NCBI GenBank assembly: GCA_015057005.1 | Contig: SVFF01000014.1 | Span: forward strand, 1 to 64,000 | Source of the DNA: Lachnospiraceae bacterium | Lineage (GTDB): Bacteria; Bacillota; Clostridia; Lachnospirales; Lachnospiraceae | Direction of reading: 5' to 3' | DNA length: 64,000 bases | In this document: piece by piece, positions 53,120 through 61,493 of the stretch | How the letters are laid out: each line of letters starts with the position of its first letter | How positions within the stretch are numbered: the first letter of the stretch is position 1 | Position numbers and translations under genes: made by a program | The notes under the pieces: model-generated | What the model was told of the DNA's origin: nothing | Databases searched by the model: none | What the model saw: the letters and a program-made list of their open reading frames with translations, nothing else

Positions 53120-53725
53120 TTATCTCATGGATTCTGAAATAATGGAAATCACTTTATCGTAACAACCACCACATCCGGTAGAACAATGGGTGGTATTCTT
53201 TACATCCTCAAAAACATCCAGAAGCTGCTCAATCTTGTCATGCTTATGTATTTCATCCAAAATGTCAAAGAAACTTACATTGTTGCATTTGCACACAATA
53301 TAGTTTTCCTTTGAGTGTACATCCAAAGGCTTCAGGTCACACACCGGTGCTTCTACAATTTCCGTTTTCCACAAACCATGCAGATTACAATATGCATACA
53401 CCGCTACTGCTTTGTCACCGGTTACAGTAAACGCTGCCACCGGCGCAGCTCCCGGCTTCAATTGTTTGTACTGACCTCCCTTTTCGGTTTCCAGATAAAT
53501 CCATTCAATAAAATGTTCCTCTGCCATAGGATGTTCAACAGATCCGACAGTCACACGCACCACATTATTTTCCACTTCTACTACCGGCAAATGCTTTTCC
53601 ACACTTGCTTCCGCAGTATTAGCAGTTAATTCTTTCATAGGTTTCCCACAGCAAAACACGGGAACTCCGGAATCTTTCATTTTATATACAATATTTCCAC
53701 ATTGAGCACAAATATAGTTCTTCAT
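53120..53725 (-). CDS. Superoxide reductase (desulfoferrodoxin)-BFD ferredoxin fusion
   Basis: The 201 residues join three metal domains. Residues 1-36 are a desulforedoxin-type Fe(Cys)4 centre (C6-x2-C9, C25-C26). Residues about 40-130 are the superoxide reductase domain with iron ligands His45, His65, His71, Cys113 and His116 (CNLHGLWK). Residues about 143-200 are a BFD-like [2Fe-2S] domain (C145-x-C147, C185-x2-C188). Superoxide reductase converts superoxide to peroxide in anaerobes; the added ferredoxin domain may feed it electrons. ATG 53725 follows AAAGGAGGCAGTTCT. A consensus-like promoter lies upstream. Confidence 0.85.
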   Translation of the reverse strand: MKNYICAQCGNIVYKMKDSGVPVFCCGKPMKELTANTAEASVEKHLPVVEVENNVVRVTVGSVEHPMAEEHFIEWIYLETEKGGQYKQLKPGAAPVAAFTVTGDKAVAVYAYCNLHGLWKTEIVEAPVCDLKPLDVHSKENYIVCKCNNVSFFDILDEIHKHDKIEQLLDVFEDVKNTTHCSTGCGGCYDKVISIISESMR

Positions 53726-53753
53726 AGAACTGCCTCCTTTATCTTTTTTTGTT

Positions 53754-53782
53754 ATTTTATCACTTTTTGCACAAATATGCAA
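53754..53782 (-). promoter_or_regulatory. Promoter of the superoxide reductase fusion gene
   Basis: On the minus strand TTGCAT (53782-53777) and TAAAAT (53759-53754) have a 17-bp spacer. The inverted repeat TTGCACAAATATGCAA (plus strand 53767-53782) covers the -35 hexamer and part of the spacer and is a candidate operator. Confidence 0.75.
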
Positions 53783-53839
53783 ATAATATATCATTAACTC
53801 AAATCTGCACAAAATTATATATATTTCCCGCCAATTCTA

Positions 53840-53868
53840 TTGACAATTCCTCAAAACAGGTGTAATAT
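53840..53868 (+). promoter_or_regulatory. Promoter of the aromatic amino acid operon
   Basis: TTGACA (53840-53845) and TAATAT (53863-53868) with a 17-bp spacer. The leader peptide starts about 23 bases after the expected transcription start. Confidence 0.85.
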
Positions 53869-53897
53869 ACCATCAAAATCACAAGAAAGGAGTAGTC

Positions 53898-53975
53898 ATG
53901 ACTATGAATAAATTCTTTTATTTCTTTTATTACTTTGTTAAGGGCTGCCCGCTTTCTGTGATATCCAAGGTATGA
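53898..53975 (+). CDS. Phe/Tyr leader peptide of the aromatic operon attenuator
   Basis: A 25-residue frame with AGAAAGGAGTAGTC in front encodes MTMNKFFYFFYYFVKG and ends SVISKV. Residues 6-13 are eight aromatic residues in a row (five Phe and three Tyr in the peptide). This is the form of leader peptides such as PheL, where ribosome stalling at scarce charged tRNA-Phe or tRNA-Tyr changes folding of the downstream RNA. It lies between the promoter and the DAHP synthase gene and is followed by an intrinsic terminator. Confidence 0.88.
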   Translation: MTMNKFFYFFYYFVKGCPLSVISKV

Positions 53976-54011
53976 AATCAAAACCTTTAGATTACACAAG
54001 CCGGACGGTCC

Positions 54012-54046
54012 GCTTTCATTGTGCTATAAACAGCATCTATGAAAGC
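54012..54046 (+). terminator. Attenuator terminator before the DAHP synthase gene
   Basis: GCTTTCAT (54012-54019) pairs with ATGAAAGC (54039-54046) around an inner TGCT/AGCA stem, and six T residues follow (54047-54052). It lies between the leader peptide and the ribosome site of the first structural gene. A second stem CGGAC/GTCCG just upstream (about 54002-54012) overlaps its 5' side and may be part of the alternative fold; the exact antiterminator pairing was not worked out. Confidence 0.8.
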
Positions 54047-54101
54047 TTTTTTATTTTCAAACAAAACCACAATTATGGATAAAGAAAAGAGGTAAATGAA
54101 A

Positions 54102-55130
54102 ATGCCAATGAATTTCCACCGAAAGCTCCCCATTCCTCAAGAAGTAAAGAAGGAATTTCCTTTGACAGAACGTATGCTGCAGGTCAAAACAGAGCGTGAC
54201 GAAAAAATCAAAGCTGTATTTGATGGAAGTTCCGACAAATTTATTCTCATTATCGGCCCTTGCTCTGCCGACCACAGAGAACCTGTGCTTGAATATATTT
54301 CCAGACTTCGCAGAATTGAAGAACAGGTTGCGGACAAGATTATTCTCATTCCCAGAATCTATACAAACAAGCCCCGCACTACAGGACAAGGCTACAAAGG
54401 AATGCTGCATCAGCCGGATCCCGAAGCAAAACCTGATATGTACAAGGGCATCGTCGCCATTCGTGAACTACATCTTGCCGCTCTCCGGGACTTTGATTTC
54501 ACCTGCGCAGACGAAATGCTCTACCCGGAGAATTACCGTTATCTCTCCGACCTGCTTTCTTATGTGGCAGTAGGCGCCCGTTCCGTTGAAAACCAACAGC
54601 ACAGACTGACTGCCAGCGGTATCGATGCTCCCGTTGGCATGAAGAACCCCACAGGAGGAGATCTCAGTGTAATGATCAATTCTATTGTAGCAGCCCAATC
54701 CAGTCATACCTTCCTCTATCGCGGTTGGGAAGTTACAAGCGACGGCAACCCTTACGCCCATGCCATCCTGCGCGGCTATATCGATTTCGCCGGAAGAAGC
54801 ACTTCCAACTATCATTACGAGGATCTGCTGAGAGTTGAGGAACTGTATCAGAAATCCAACCTGAAAAATCCTTCTGTGATCGTAGATACCAACCACAACA
54901 ACTCCGGCAAAAATTATCTTGAGCAGATCCGTATTGCAAAAGATGTGGTGCACAGCCGTAATCAAAATGACACCATCAAGCGTCTTGTGAAAGGTTTGAT
55001 GATTGAAAGCTATATCGAGGACGGTGCACAGGGCCCCGGAGAACATATCTTTGGAAAGTCCATTACCGATCCATGTCTTGGTTGGGAGAAAACCGAGCAA
55101 TTGATTTTGGATATTGCCGATAAGCTTTGA
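54102..55130 (+). CDS. aroF: 3-deoxy-7-phosphoheptulonate (DAHP) synthase, type I
   Basis: First step of the shikimate path, joining erythrose 4-phosphate and PEP. The 342 residues contain GPCSADHREP, KPRTTGQGYKGM, SDGNPYAHAILRG and DTNHNNSGKNYLEQI, the substrate and metal motifs of the AroF/G/H class. ATG 54102 is preferred over ATG 54096 because AGAGG is then eight bases away. Placed with pheA and tyrA behind an attenuator, it is expected to respond to Phe/Tyr supply. AroF, AroG and AroH cannot be told apart with certainty. Confidence 0.94.
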   Translation: MPMNFHRKLPIPQEVKKEFPLTERMLQVKTERDEKIKAVFDGSSDKFILIIGPCSADHREPVLEYISRLRRIEEQVADKIILIPRIYTNKPRTTGQGYKGMLHQPDPEAKPDMYKGIVAIRELHLAALRDFDFTCADEMLYPENYRYLSDLLSYVAVGARSVENQQHRLTASGIDAPVGMKNPTGGDLSVMINSIVAAQSSHTFLYRGWEVTSDGNPYAHAILRGYIDFAGRSTSNYHYEDLLRVEELYQKSNLKNPSVIVDTNHNNSGKNYLEQIRIAKDVVHSRNQNDTIKRLVKGLMIESYIEDGAQGPGEHIFGKSITDPCLGWEKTEQLILDIADKL

Positions 55131-55171
55131 TAAGGATAACATCAGGATTTTCTGCCTGAAAGGAATATAAA

Positions 55172-56260
55172 ATGGAAAACAAATTAGAGGAAGCAAGAAA
55201 AATCATCAACGAAGTGGATTCCCAAATGGCTGGTCTCTTTGTAAAAAGAATGAGAGCTGCCGAATTGGTTTTTGAACACAAAAAAGCATATGGCTTACCG
55301 ATTTTAGACCAATCCAGAGAAAATGCCTTAATCGAAAAAAACACCTCTCTCATAGAGGATGAGGTTCTAAAGGGGTATTATATTGACTACATCAAGAATC
55401 TGATGGCCATTTCCCGTGCTTACCAGTACCGCATGCAAAACGGTCTGAATGTGGCATACAGCGGCGTTGAAGGTGCATTTGCCCATATTGCCGCAGGAAG
55501 AATATTCCCGGAAAGCAACCGGGTTTCCTGCAGAGACTTTAAGGCTGCTTATGATTCTGTTGTAAATGGCGAATGTGATGTAGCTGTACTTCCTATCGAA
55601 AACAGTTACGCTGGTGAGGTGGGGCAGACCATGGATCTCATCTTCTCGGGCGGCCTTTTCATCAATGGAATTTACGAACTTGAAATCCACCAGAATCTTC
55701 TGGGAGTACCGGGATCAACCGTTGATGATATAAGAAAAGTAACAAGTCATTCACAAGCGCTCAGTCAATGTCACGACTATATCACATTAAAAGGCTATGA
55801 TACCGAAGAGGCCAACAACACGGCTGTTGCCGCCAAAATGGTAGCAGAGGCAAATGATAAGACCTTCGGTGCTATTGCCAGCCTGGAAACAGCAGAACTT
55901 TACGGTTTAAAAGTGCTGGAAGCCAACATCAACAAGAGCGGTGAAAACACCACCCGCTTTGCGGTTTTGTCCAAGGTCCGGGCTAATTCACCGTCTCTTT
56001 CCAATTCTGTCCTGATGTTTACCGTCAAAAACGAGGCCGGTTCACTTGCGAACGCTATCAGCATTATCGGAAAATACGGTTACAATATGACCGCACTCAG
56101 AAGCAGACCTCTCAAAAAACATTCCTGGCAGTATTATTTCTACATAGAAATTGACGGTTCCACCGATACCGCCGAAGGGAAGAAAATGATAGAGGAACTA
56201 AACAAGTTGTGCGACAAACTGAAAGTGGCAGGCACCTTTGCACCACACACTGAAATATAG
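55172..56260 (+). CDS. pheA: Chorismate mutase / prephenate dehydratase
   Basis: The 362 residues hold three domains: chorismate mutase (about 1-88, IINEVDSQMAGLFVKRMRAA and the late YYIDYIKNLMAISRAYQYRM), prephenate dehydratase (about 92-275, AYSGVEGAFAHIAAGRIFP, the TRF motif in ENTTRFAVL), and an ACT domain (about 285-360, NMTALRSRPLKKHSWQYYF) for Phe feedback control. Makes phenylpyruvate from chorismate. Second gene of the operon; ATG 55172 follows GAAAGGAATATAAA. Confidence 0.95.
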   Translation: MENKLEEARKIINEVDSQMAGLFVKRMRAAELVFEHKKAYGLPILDQSRENALIEKNTSLIEDEVLKGYYIDYIKNLMAISRAYQYRMQNGLNVAYSGVEGAFAHIAAGRIFPESNRVSCRDFKAAYDSVVNGECDVAVLPIENSYAGEVGQTMDLIFSGGLFINGIYELEIHQNLLGVPGSTVDDIRKVTSHSQALSQCHDYITLKGYDTEEANNTAVAAKMVAEANDKTFGAIASLETAELYGLKVLEANINKSGENTTRFAVLSKVRANSPSLSNSVLMFTVKNEAGSLANAISIIGKYGYNMTALRSRPLKKHSWQYYFYIEIDGSTDTAEGKKMIEELNKLCDKLKVAGTFAPHTEI

Positions 56261-56320
56261 AACCCATTACGTTTGAAAGAATCAGTTACACCTGAATTTT
56301 GCGTGGAGGTGAAATCAAAA

Positions 56321-57178
56321 ATGATTGTAGATGTAAGTAAAAAAATATTGATCGTGGGACTTGGTCTCTTAGGCGGCAGCTATGCAAAGGTGCTGAAAAG
56401 ATTCGGATTTCATATAAGCGCTATTACCAAAGAGCAAAGCTCTATAGATTATGCCCTTAAAGAGCGATTGATCGACGAAGGTTCTATAGAACTGGACAAA
56501 AGAATGATCGGAGAAGCTGACCTTATCATCTTTGCACTCTATCCCCATGTATTCGTGGAATGGATCGAACAAAACCAGGGGCTTTTGAAAAGCGGCGCTC
56601 TCATTACAGATGTAACAGGTGTTAAGGGAAGTATTGTATACAAAATCCAGGATATGCTCCGCCCCGATGTGGAATTTATTGCCGCACATCCCATGGCCGG
56701 ACGAGAGGTTTCCGGCGTTGAAAACAGTACCGACAAAATGTTTATAGGCGCCAATTACATTGTTACGCCCACCGAAAAAAACACGCAGGAAGCAATTCAA
56801 ACATGTATGGAACTGGGAAGACTCCTGGGATTTTCAAATGTCGCTACTCTCTCACCGAATGAGCATGACGAAATGATCGGCTTCCTTTCCCAACTAACTC
56901 ATTGTATCGCTATCACACTTATGACCTGCAACGACAAGGAGCACATGGAAAAATTTACAGGAGACTCCTTTAGGGATCTGACCCGTATTGCACGTATCAA
57001 CGATCTCATGTGGAGTGAGTTGTTTGTGGCAAATAAAGAGGCACTCCTGGAGCAAATGAATCTTTTTATCGATAAGTTTAACGAATTAAAAACAATGCTT
57101 GAAACTGAGGATATTGAGGGAATGAGGGCAATGATGCGTCACTCCACAGAACGCAGGGCACTGTTTGACAGAAAATGA
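56321..57178 (+). CDS. tyrA: Prephenate dehydrogenase
   Basis: Converts prephenate to 4-hydroxyphenylpyruvate for Tyr. The 285 residues begin with an NAD-binding fold (ILIVGLGLLGGSYAKVL), then the catalytic His in IAAHPMAGREVSGVE and the helical dimer domain (SPNEHDEMIGFLSQLTHCIA). No ACT domain follows. ATG 56321 is behind GGAGGTGAAATC; a frame from 56273 starts right after pheA but lacks a ribosome site. Last gene of the operon, ending at a strong bidirectional terminator. Confidence 0.93.
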   Translation: MIVDVSKKILIVGLGLLGGSYAKVLKRFGFHISAITKEQSSIDYALKERLIDEGSIELDKRMIGEADLIIFALYPHVFVEWIEQNQGLLKSGALITDVTGVKGSIVYKIQDMLRPDVEFIAAHPMAGREVSGVENSTDKMFIGANYIVTPTEKNTQEAIQTCMELGRLLGFSNVATLSPNEHDEMIGFLSQLTHCIAITLMTCNDKEHMEKFTGDSFRDLTRIARINDLMWSELFVANKEALLEQMNLFIDKFNELKTMLETEDIEGMRAMMRHSTERRALFDRK

Positions 57179-57208
57179 TCGGCGCAATGCATCGTCACCG
57201 CATTTTCG

Positions 57209-57258
57209 TAATCATAAAATAAAGGCACCGTTTCGGCGATGCCTTTATTTTATGATTA
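57209..57258. terminator. Bidirectional terminator between tyrA and the ABC operon
   Basis: TAATCATAAAATAAAGGCA (57209-57227) pairs with TGCCTTTATTTTATGATTA (57240-57258), a perfect 19-bp stem. AT-rich ends serve both strands, and it overlaps the last codon of the ABC permease gene. Confidence 0.9.
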
Positions 57259-58026
57259 TAATTGTTTTCTATTAAAAATCAGAATACTGATCACAAAGCA
57301 CACAATGCTTACAACCACCGTAACAGCAAGTGATACCATATAGTTTTCCTTCCCCGCAGTGCCGTAGATCAGCGTGTTTCCATCTGCCAACATAGTGGGC
57401 ACATACTCTTTTAATTTGGGCAGGAACCCCAAAAGATACGATGCAAGCACTACACCACCTGTTACTGTAAGCACTCCTGTGTTTGAATTGGCAATGGCAG
57501 AGATAAGAATCAGTAATGCAATCACCCACAAACCAAATAACCACCAGCATACTACAGAAAACATAAGATTATGTGCCACCGAATTATCCCAGAAGTATGC
57601 ATTGTAACCGTACGTAATACCGAAACAGAGCCAGTAACCCAATGTCCAAAGAACAGTAAGTGCAACCGTTTTGGAAACCACAACTTTATAACGCTCCAGT
57701 CCTTTTGTCAAAAACAACACTAATGTCCCCGTTTGGTATTCTCTGGTGAAGATACTGCTTTCCAGCAGAACAAAGGCAATCAGCGCCATAGGGATATTCT
57801 TGAAAAACTGTACCCAGGAATCCATTGCGCTGACAGTTACATCCGTTACGATCATCCCCGTTTCAGCCAGCGAATCGGCCATTGCTTCAAGCAGCCAAGG
57901 GGTTAATTTTGCAACAGCAGGATTCATAATGCCAAACAATACAAACAGTATACCCAGAATCATCACTCTGCCCGACCGGATCTGCTCCAATACTTCTTTT
58001 TTTATAAAGGCAATCAAAGATTTCAT
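57256..58026 (-). CDS. ABC-2 type transporter permease
   Basis: The 256 residues form about six membrane segments typical of ABC-2 permeases (SSIFTREYQTGTLVLFLTKG is the conserved cytoplasmic stretch). Pairs with the ATPase gene, whose end overlaps its start by four bases (ATGA). It moves an unknown substrate, possibly a lipid or peptide antibiotic. ATG 58026 follows GGAGGTGACACGGAA. Under the MerR-type regulator of the same operon. Confidence 0.9.
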   Translation of the reverse strand: MKSLIAFIKKEVLEQIRSGRVMILGILFVLFGIMNPAVAKLTPWLLEAMADSLAETGMIVTDVTVSAMDSWVQFFKNIPMALIAFVLLESSIFTREYQTGTLVLFLTKGLERYKVVVSKTVALTVLWTLGYWLCFGITYGYNAYFWDNSVAHNLMFSVVCWWLFGLWVIALLILISAIANSNTGVLTVTGGVVLASYLLGFLPKLKEYVPTMLADGNTLIYGTAGKENYMVSLAVTVVVSIVCFVISILIFNRKQL

Positions 58027-58922
58027 TTCCGTGTCACCTCCATAAACAAAGACTCCAACGTCGGCTCCAGCCGCTCAAATTTCAAAATAGCCATATGTCT
58101 GTCTGAAACAAAGCGCAACACCTCAAACACCGTATAATCACTTTCGCAGAATGTAATTTTATTTCTGCCTATTTGCTTCATACCGGGAAAAGTCTGCATG
58201 AGAATTATCATATCGGTATCATTTTCCGTTTCCAACTGATATTCTTCACTTCGATATCTGGTTTTTATATCAGAAAGTTTTCCCTGAATACCTGCCACAC
58301 CATTGTCAAGAAACGCCACATCGGTACAGATACGTTCCACGTCTGAAAGGATATGCGTAGAAAATATAATTGTCGTCTGTTCTTTAACAGCCAAAAGAAT
58401 GTCCAATATCTCTTTTCTGCCCACAGGATCCAGGGCTGAAGTAGGTTCGTCGCAGATCAACAACTTAGGATGATGAAGCAGCGCCTGTGCAATGCCTAAC
58501 CGCTGCTTCATCCCTCTCGAAAAGCCTTTGATACGGTGCTTTTCGTCACCAAGTCCTACCAGTTCCAGCAGTTCTTTGCAGCGCTTCTCATTCTCTGTTC
58601 TTTTTATTCCACTAATTTCTCCGCAGAACCGCAGATATTCCGGTGCAGTCATAAACGGATAGAATTCAGGCACATCAGGGAGATAGCCGATGTAGCGATT
58701 GGTTGCTGTTTGCCCGTAAACCACTTTTTCCCCGTTTACTATAATCTCTCCTGCATCTGCTTTTAAGAGTCCCAGTATGGTTTTCATCGTCGTTGTTTTG
58801 CCTGAACCGTTTTTGCCGATAAATCCGAATATGCTGTGTTCCGGCACTAAAAGATTCAGCCCACGCAAGACCTCTTTATCACCAAACCGTTTCTGCAGAC
58901 CGGTGATGCGCAGCATATCCAT
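58023..58922 (-). CDS. ABC transporter ATP-binding protein
   Basis: The 299 residues carry Walker A GKNGSGKTTTMKT, the signature FSRGMKQRLGIAQAL, Walker B LLICDEPTSALDP and the H-loop FSTHIL. The C-terminal tail of about 80 residues is that of the CcmA/NatA-type exporters. The start ATG 58922 overlaps the stop codon of the preceding small gene (TAATG). Partner of the ABC-2 permease. Confidence 0.94.
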   Translation of the reverse strand: MDMLRITGLQKRFGDKEVLRGLNLLVPEHSIFGFIGKNGSGKTTTMKTILGLLKADAGEIIVNGEKVVYGQTATNRYIGYLPDVPEFYPFMTAPEYLRFCGEISGIKRTENEKRCKELLELVGLGDEKHRIKGFSRGMKQRLGIAQALLHHPKLLICDEPTSALDPVGRKEILDILLAVKEQTTIIFSTHILSDVERICTDVAFLDNGVAGIQGKLSDIKTRYRSEEYQLETENDTDMIILMQTFPGMKQIGRNKITFCESDYTVFEVLRFVSDRHMAILKFERLEPTLESLFMEVTRK

Positions 58923-59125
58923 TACGCGTCCTCCTTACCCAGCAAGAAGTAAAGGATCGGTCCCACAAAATTCATCAGCACAATGGTAATGATCAGCCAT
59001 AACATACGGTTGCCGCGCTTATAAGTATTGTGGGTCAGAATGTGATACAGCGTATAGCCCAACAATGCAAATTCTGCAATTACAAGGGGAATCAAGAAGG
59101 GAAGAAATTCCATGATCTTATCCAT
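58922..59125 (-). CDS. Small membrane protein with PLDc_N-type domain
   Basis: The 67 residues have two membrane segments (FLPFLIPLVIAEFALLGYTL and LWLIITIVLMNFVGPILYF), the pattern of the short phospholipase D N-terminal-like proteins often found next to bacteriocin or antibiotic exporters. ATG 59125 is chosen because AAGGAGGGCAAAAGC precedes it; this start overlaps the MerR gene's end by 8 bases. Its role is unknown, perhaps an accessory or immunity function. Confidence 0.82.
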   Translation of the reverse strand: MDKIMEFLPFLIPLVIAEFALLGYTLYHILTHNTYKRGNRMLWLIITIVLMNFVGPILYFLLGKEDA

Positions 59126-59855
59126 TGCTTTTGCCCTCCTTGTCTGCATACACCTCAATGCACAGTCCTTTTCGACCACACTTCGGGCAAGTCAAACGGC
59201 GCATTTTCGGCGTGTGATATGCCCAAAACACTTCCTTGAAGCGAGGCTTGAATACCTGGTGGCATTCGGGGCATATATAGGCAACACGCTTAAAATAGCT
59301 GATCGACACAATCGTTCCCCACGGTACTGCCACACAAACCCAAAGGACAAACAGCCACCAAAGTCCGTTGGTAATCCATAAAATAATGGATACCCATTGC
59401 AGCATTGTTACAGGAATACCCGTAAGCACCATGATCCAACGCATTTTCCTTAATGCTTTTTTGTTTTTCATTACATACGCTATATCACCGATAGATTCAA
59501 CGGAGAAATTTTCGATTTCTTTCAGCTCACGCTTGATTGATTCTATGATACCGAGTTTCCTTTGCTGTTCGTTCACTTCTTCCCGAAGTACCTGTTCCTG
59601 TTGGTCGAGAAGAATGGATATAATGTTTTCAGGATGTTCATCCGCAAACAGCTCACCAATGCTGTTTATGGACACTCCCACATCACGCAGGAAGCATATA
59701 ATCCGCATACGCTTCAGATCATCCTCAGAATAAAGCCGACGACCACCTTCTGACAATTCACTGGGCACAAGGATATTTCTGGAATCATAATACTGCACTG
59801 TTCTGACAGACACACCGCAGAGCTTGGCAATTTCTCCTGTTGTGTACTTTGACAT
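59118..59855 (-). CDS. MerR-family regulator with two membrane segments and a zinc ribbon
   Basis: The 245 residues start with a MerR winged helix (YTTGEIAKLCGVSVRTVQYY, GGRRLYSEDDLKRM) and the dimer coiled coil (about 80-115). Two membrane segments follow (about 140-162 and 164-187, IMVLTGIPVTMLQWVSIILW and NGLWWLFVLWVCVAVPWG). The tail is a zinc ribbon (C195-x2-C198, C223-x2-C226). A DNA-binding domain linked to the membrane is rare for MerR. ATG 59855 follows AAGGAGGTGAAAGCT. First gene of the ABC operon, probably autoregulated through the adjacent promoter. Confidence 0.87.
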   Translation of the reverse strand: MSKYTTGEIAKLCGVSVRTVQYYDSRNILVPSELSEGGRRLYSEDDLKRMRIICFLRDVGVSINSIGELFADEHPENIISILLDQQEQVLREEVNEQQRKLGIIESIKRELKEIENFSVESIGDIAYVMKNKKALRKMRWIMVLTGIPVTMLQWVSIILWITNGLWWLFVLWVCVAVPWGTIVSISYFKRVAYICPECHQVFKPRFKEVFWAYHTPKMRRLTCPKCGRKGLCIEVYADKEGKSNG

Positions 59856-59879
59856 AGCTTTCACCTCCTTACGCTGCTT

Positions 59880-59910
59880 ATTTTACATCATTACGCAGCG
59901 TCACAAGCAA
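59880..59910 (-). promoter_or_regulatory. MerR-type promoter with 19-bp spacer
   Basis: On the minus strand TTGCTT (59910-59905) and TAAAAT (59885-59880) are 19 bp apart. This long spacer is typical for promoters remodelled by MerR activators. GCGTAA occurs three times around it (plus-strand TTACGC at 59869, 59891 and 59915), with 22- and 24-bp spacing. They are possible regulator sites. Confidence 0.75.
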
Positions 59911-59934
59911 TACCTTACGCAGGGGGATTTTAAT

Positions 59935-59964
59935 AAGCCGCCCATAGATCACTACAGGCGGCTT
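59935..59964 (-). terminator. Terminator of rlmD
   Basis: AAGCCGCC (59935-59942) pairs with GGCGGCTT (59957-59964), 35 bases after the rlmD stop codon on the minus strand. The tail is AT-rich with only short T-runs. Confidence 0.65.
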
Positions 59965-59998
59965 AACATAAACTCGATCCGATTCTATTATAATCGAC

Positions 59999-61489
59999 TT
60001 ATCTCTTGGACAACAAACATACTGTTTCCACATTCGCCGTCCAGGGGAACTGATCCACGGCCACAGCCTTCTCCACCACGTAACCGCTCTCCAGGAATAC
60101 TTCCAGGTCTCTCACCAAACTGGTAGGCTTGCAGGATATGTAGACGATATGGTCTACACCATACGCTATGATCTTGGGCAGTGCCTTGGGATGGATACCG
60201 TCACGGGGAGGATCCAGAATGATCATGTCAGGTTTCTCTTCCACATCATCCAACACCTTCAACACATCTCCAGCAATAAATTCGCAGTTATCAAGACCAT
60301 TCTTTGCCGCATTTTCCTTTGCTGCCTCAACTGCTTCTGCTACGATTTCCACACCTATGACCTTGCCTGCCGCAGGTGCCATCAACTGTGCAATGGTACC
60401 GGTACCGCTGTACAAGTCAAATACTGTCTTGTCCTTACCGCCCAGATCTCCCACGTATTCTCTGGCAGTCTCGTATAACACAGCCGCGCTGTAGGAATTG
60501 GTCTGGAAGAAGGAAAAGGTGGAAATTTCAAATTTCAGTCCCAGCAGTTCCTCTTCAAAAGTCTCGCAGCCGTACAGAATATCCGTGCGGTCACTCTTTA
60601 CCACATCGGCAATAGAATCATTGATAATATGCAGAATGCCGGCAAAACGTCCCTGCAGACTTCCATTCTCCTGAAGGGTAAGAAGTGTCTTCAGAAAATC
60701 ATTGATCAGATCCTGCTCTACCGCCTCAACATCTGGCGCTGCATCTGCAGTTCTATCCATGGTATCGGCCTTAGCACAAGCCTGCATATCAATCCCGGTA
60801 TATGTATCACAACTTGCCCAGGGATTCTGAGAGGTAGTCACCAGCGCCACCAGAATCTCACCTGTGCCGGATGCCTTGCGCACCAGCAAATGACGCAAAT
60901 ATCCCTCATGGCGCAGTCTGTGGAAAAATGTCACATTGCGCTCTGCAAAAAACTCACGCACAGTCTTTAAGATCAGACGGTAATCTGCATCCACGATCTT
61001 ACAATCCTCTACGGATACAATATCATAAAAGCTGCCACGTTTGTGCATACCAAGTGCCAGCGGACCACCCATATATTCATCGCCAAAGGAGAATTCCATT
61101 TTATTGCGGTATTCGTACTCTTTCGGGCTGCCTTTGATGCCCTCCCATTGCCAGGGTTCTTCCTGACGGTTCAGAACACTGTCCAAAAGCTTTTTCACCT
61201 GGGCCGACTTGACAGCCAGCTGCTCCTCGTAGGGCAGGGACAGATAGCAGCATCCTCCGCATAACCCAAAATGGGAACACGGATGACCGGTTTCCAGAGG
61301 TGATTTTTCCAACACCTCAAGCAATCGGCCTTCCGCCTTCCCTTTTCTCACTTTATTTACGGAGAGCTTCACTTTCTGTCCGGGCAGGCTATTTTTCACG
61401 ATGACGGTGTCCTCTCCCACCTTTACAACTCCTTTGTTGGGAAAGTCCACTCTCTCTACAATGCCTTCACATACCTGTCCTTTTTTCAT
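59999..61489 (-). CDS. rlmD: 23S rRNA (uracil-5-)-methyltransferase
   Basis: The 496 residues have a TRAM domain (about 1-60), the [4Fe-4S] ligands in PCSHFGLCGGCCYL, the SAM-binding DLYSGTGTIAQLM, and the catalytic Cys in ISCKPTSL. RlmD/RlmC (RumA/RumB) type; Gram-positive bacteria often have several. An insert of about 40 residues (NPWASCDTYTGIDMQACAK and on) is unusual. ATG 61489 begins right after the stop of the upstream small gene and is behind AAGGAGCGAAC. Confidence 0.9.
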   Translation of the reverse strand: MKKGQVCEGIVERVDFPNKGVVKVGEDTVIVKNSLPGQKVKLSVNKVRKGKAEGRLLEVLEKSPLETGHPCSHFGLCGGCCYLSLPYEEQLAVKSAQVKKLLDSVLNRQEEPWQWEGIKGSPKEYEYRNKMEFSFGDEYMGGPLALGMHKRGSFYDIVSVEDCKIVDADYRLILKTVREFFAERNVTFFHRLRHEGYLRHLLVRKASGTGEILVALVTTSQNPWASCDTYTGIDMQACAKADTMDRTADAAPDVEAVEQDLINDFLKTLLTLQENGSLQGRFAGILHIINDSIADVVKSDRTDILYGCETFEEELLGLKFEISTFSFFQTNSYSAAVLYETAREYVGDLGGKDKTVFDLYSGTGTIAQLMAPAAGKVIGVEIVAEAVEAAKENAAKNGLDNCEFIAGDVLKVLDDVEEKPDMIILDPPRDGIHPKALPKIIAYGVDHIVYISCKPTSLVRDLEVFLESGYVVEKAVAVDQFPWTANVETVCLLSKR

Positions 61490-61493
61490 TAGT

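Noticed and set aside
53799..53999. 66-codon minus-strand frame over the aromatic operon leader
   Set aside because: It lies over a consensus promoter and leader peptide of the other strand and has no domain.
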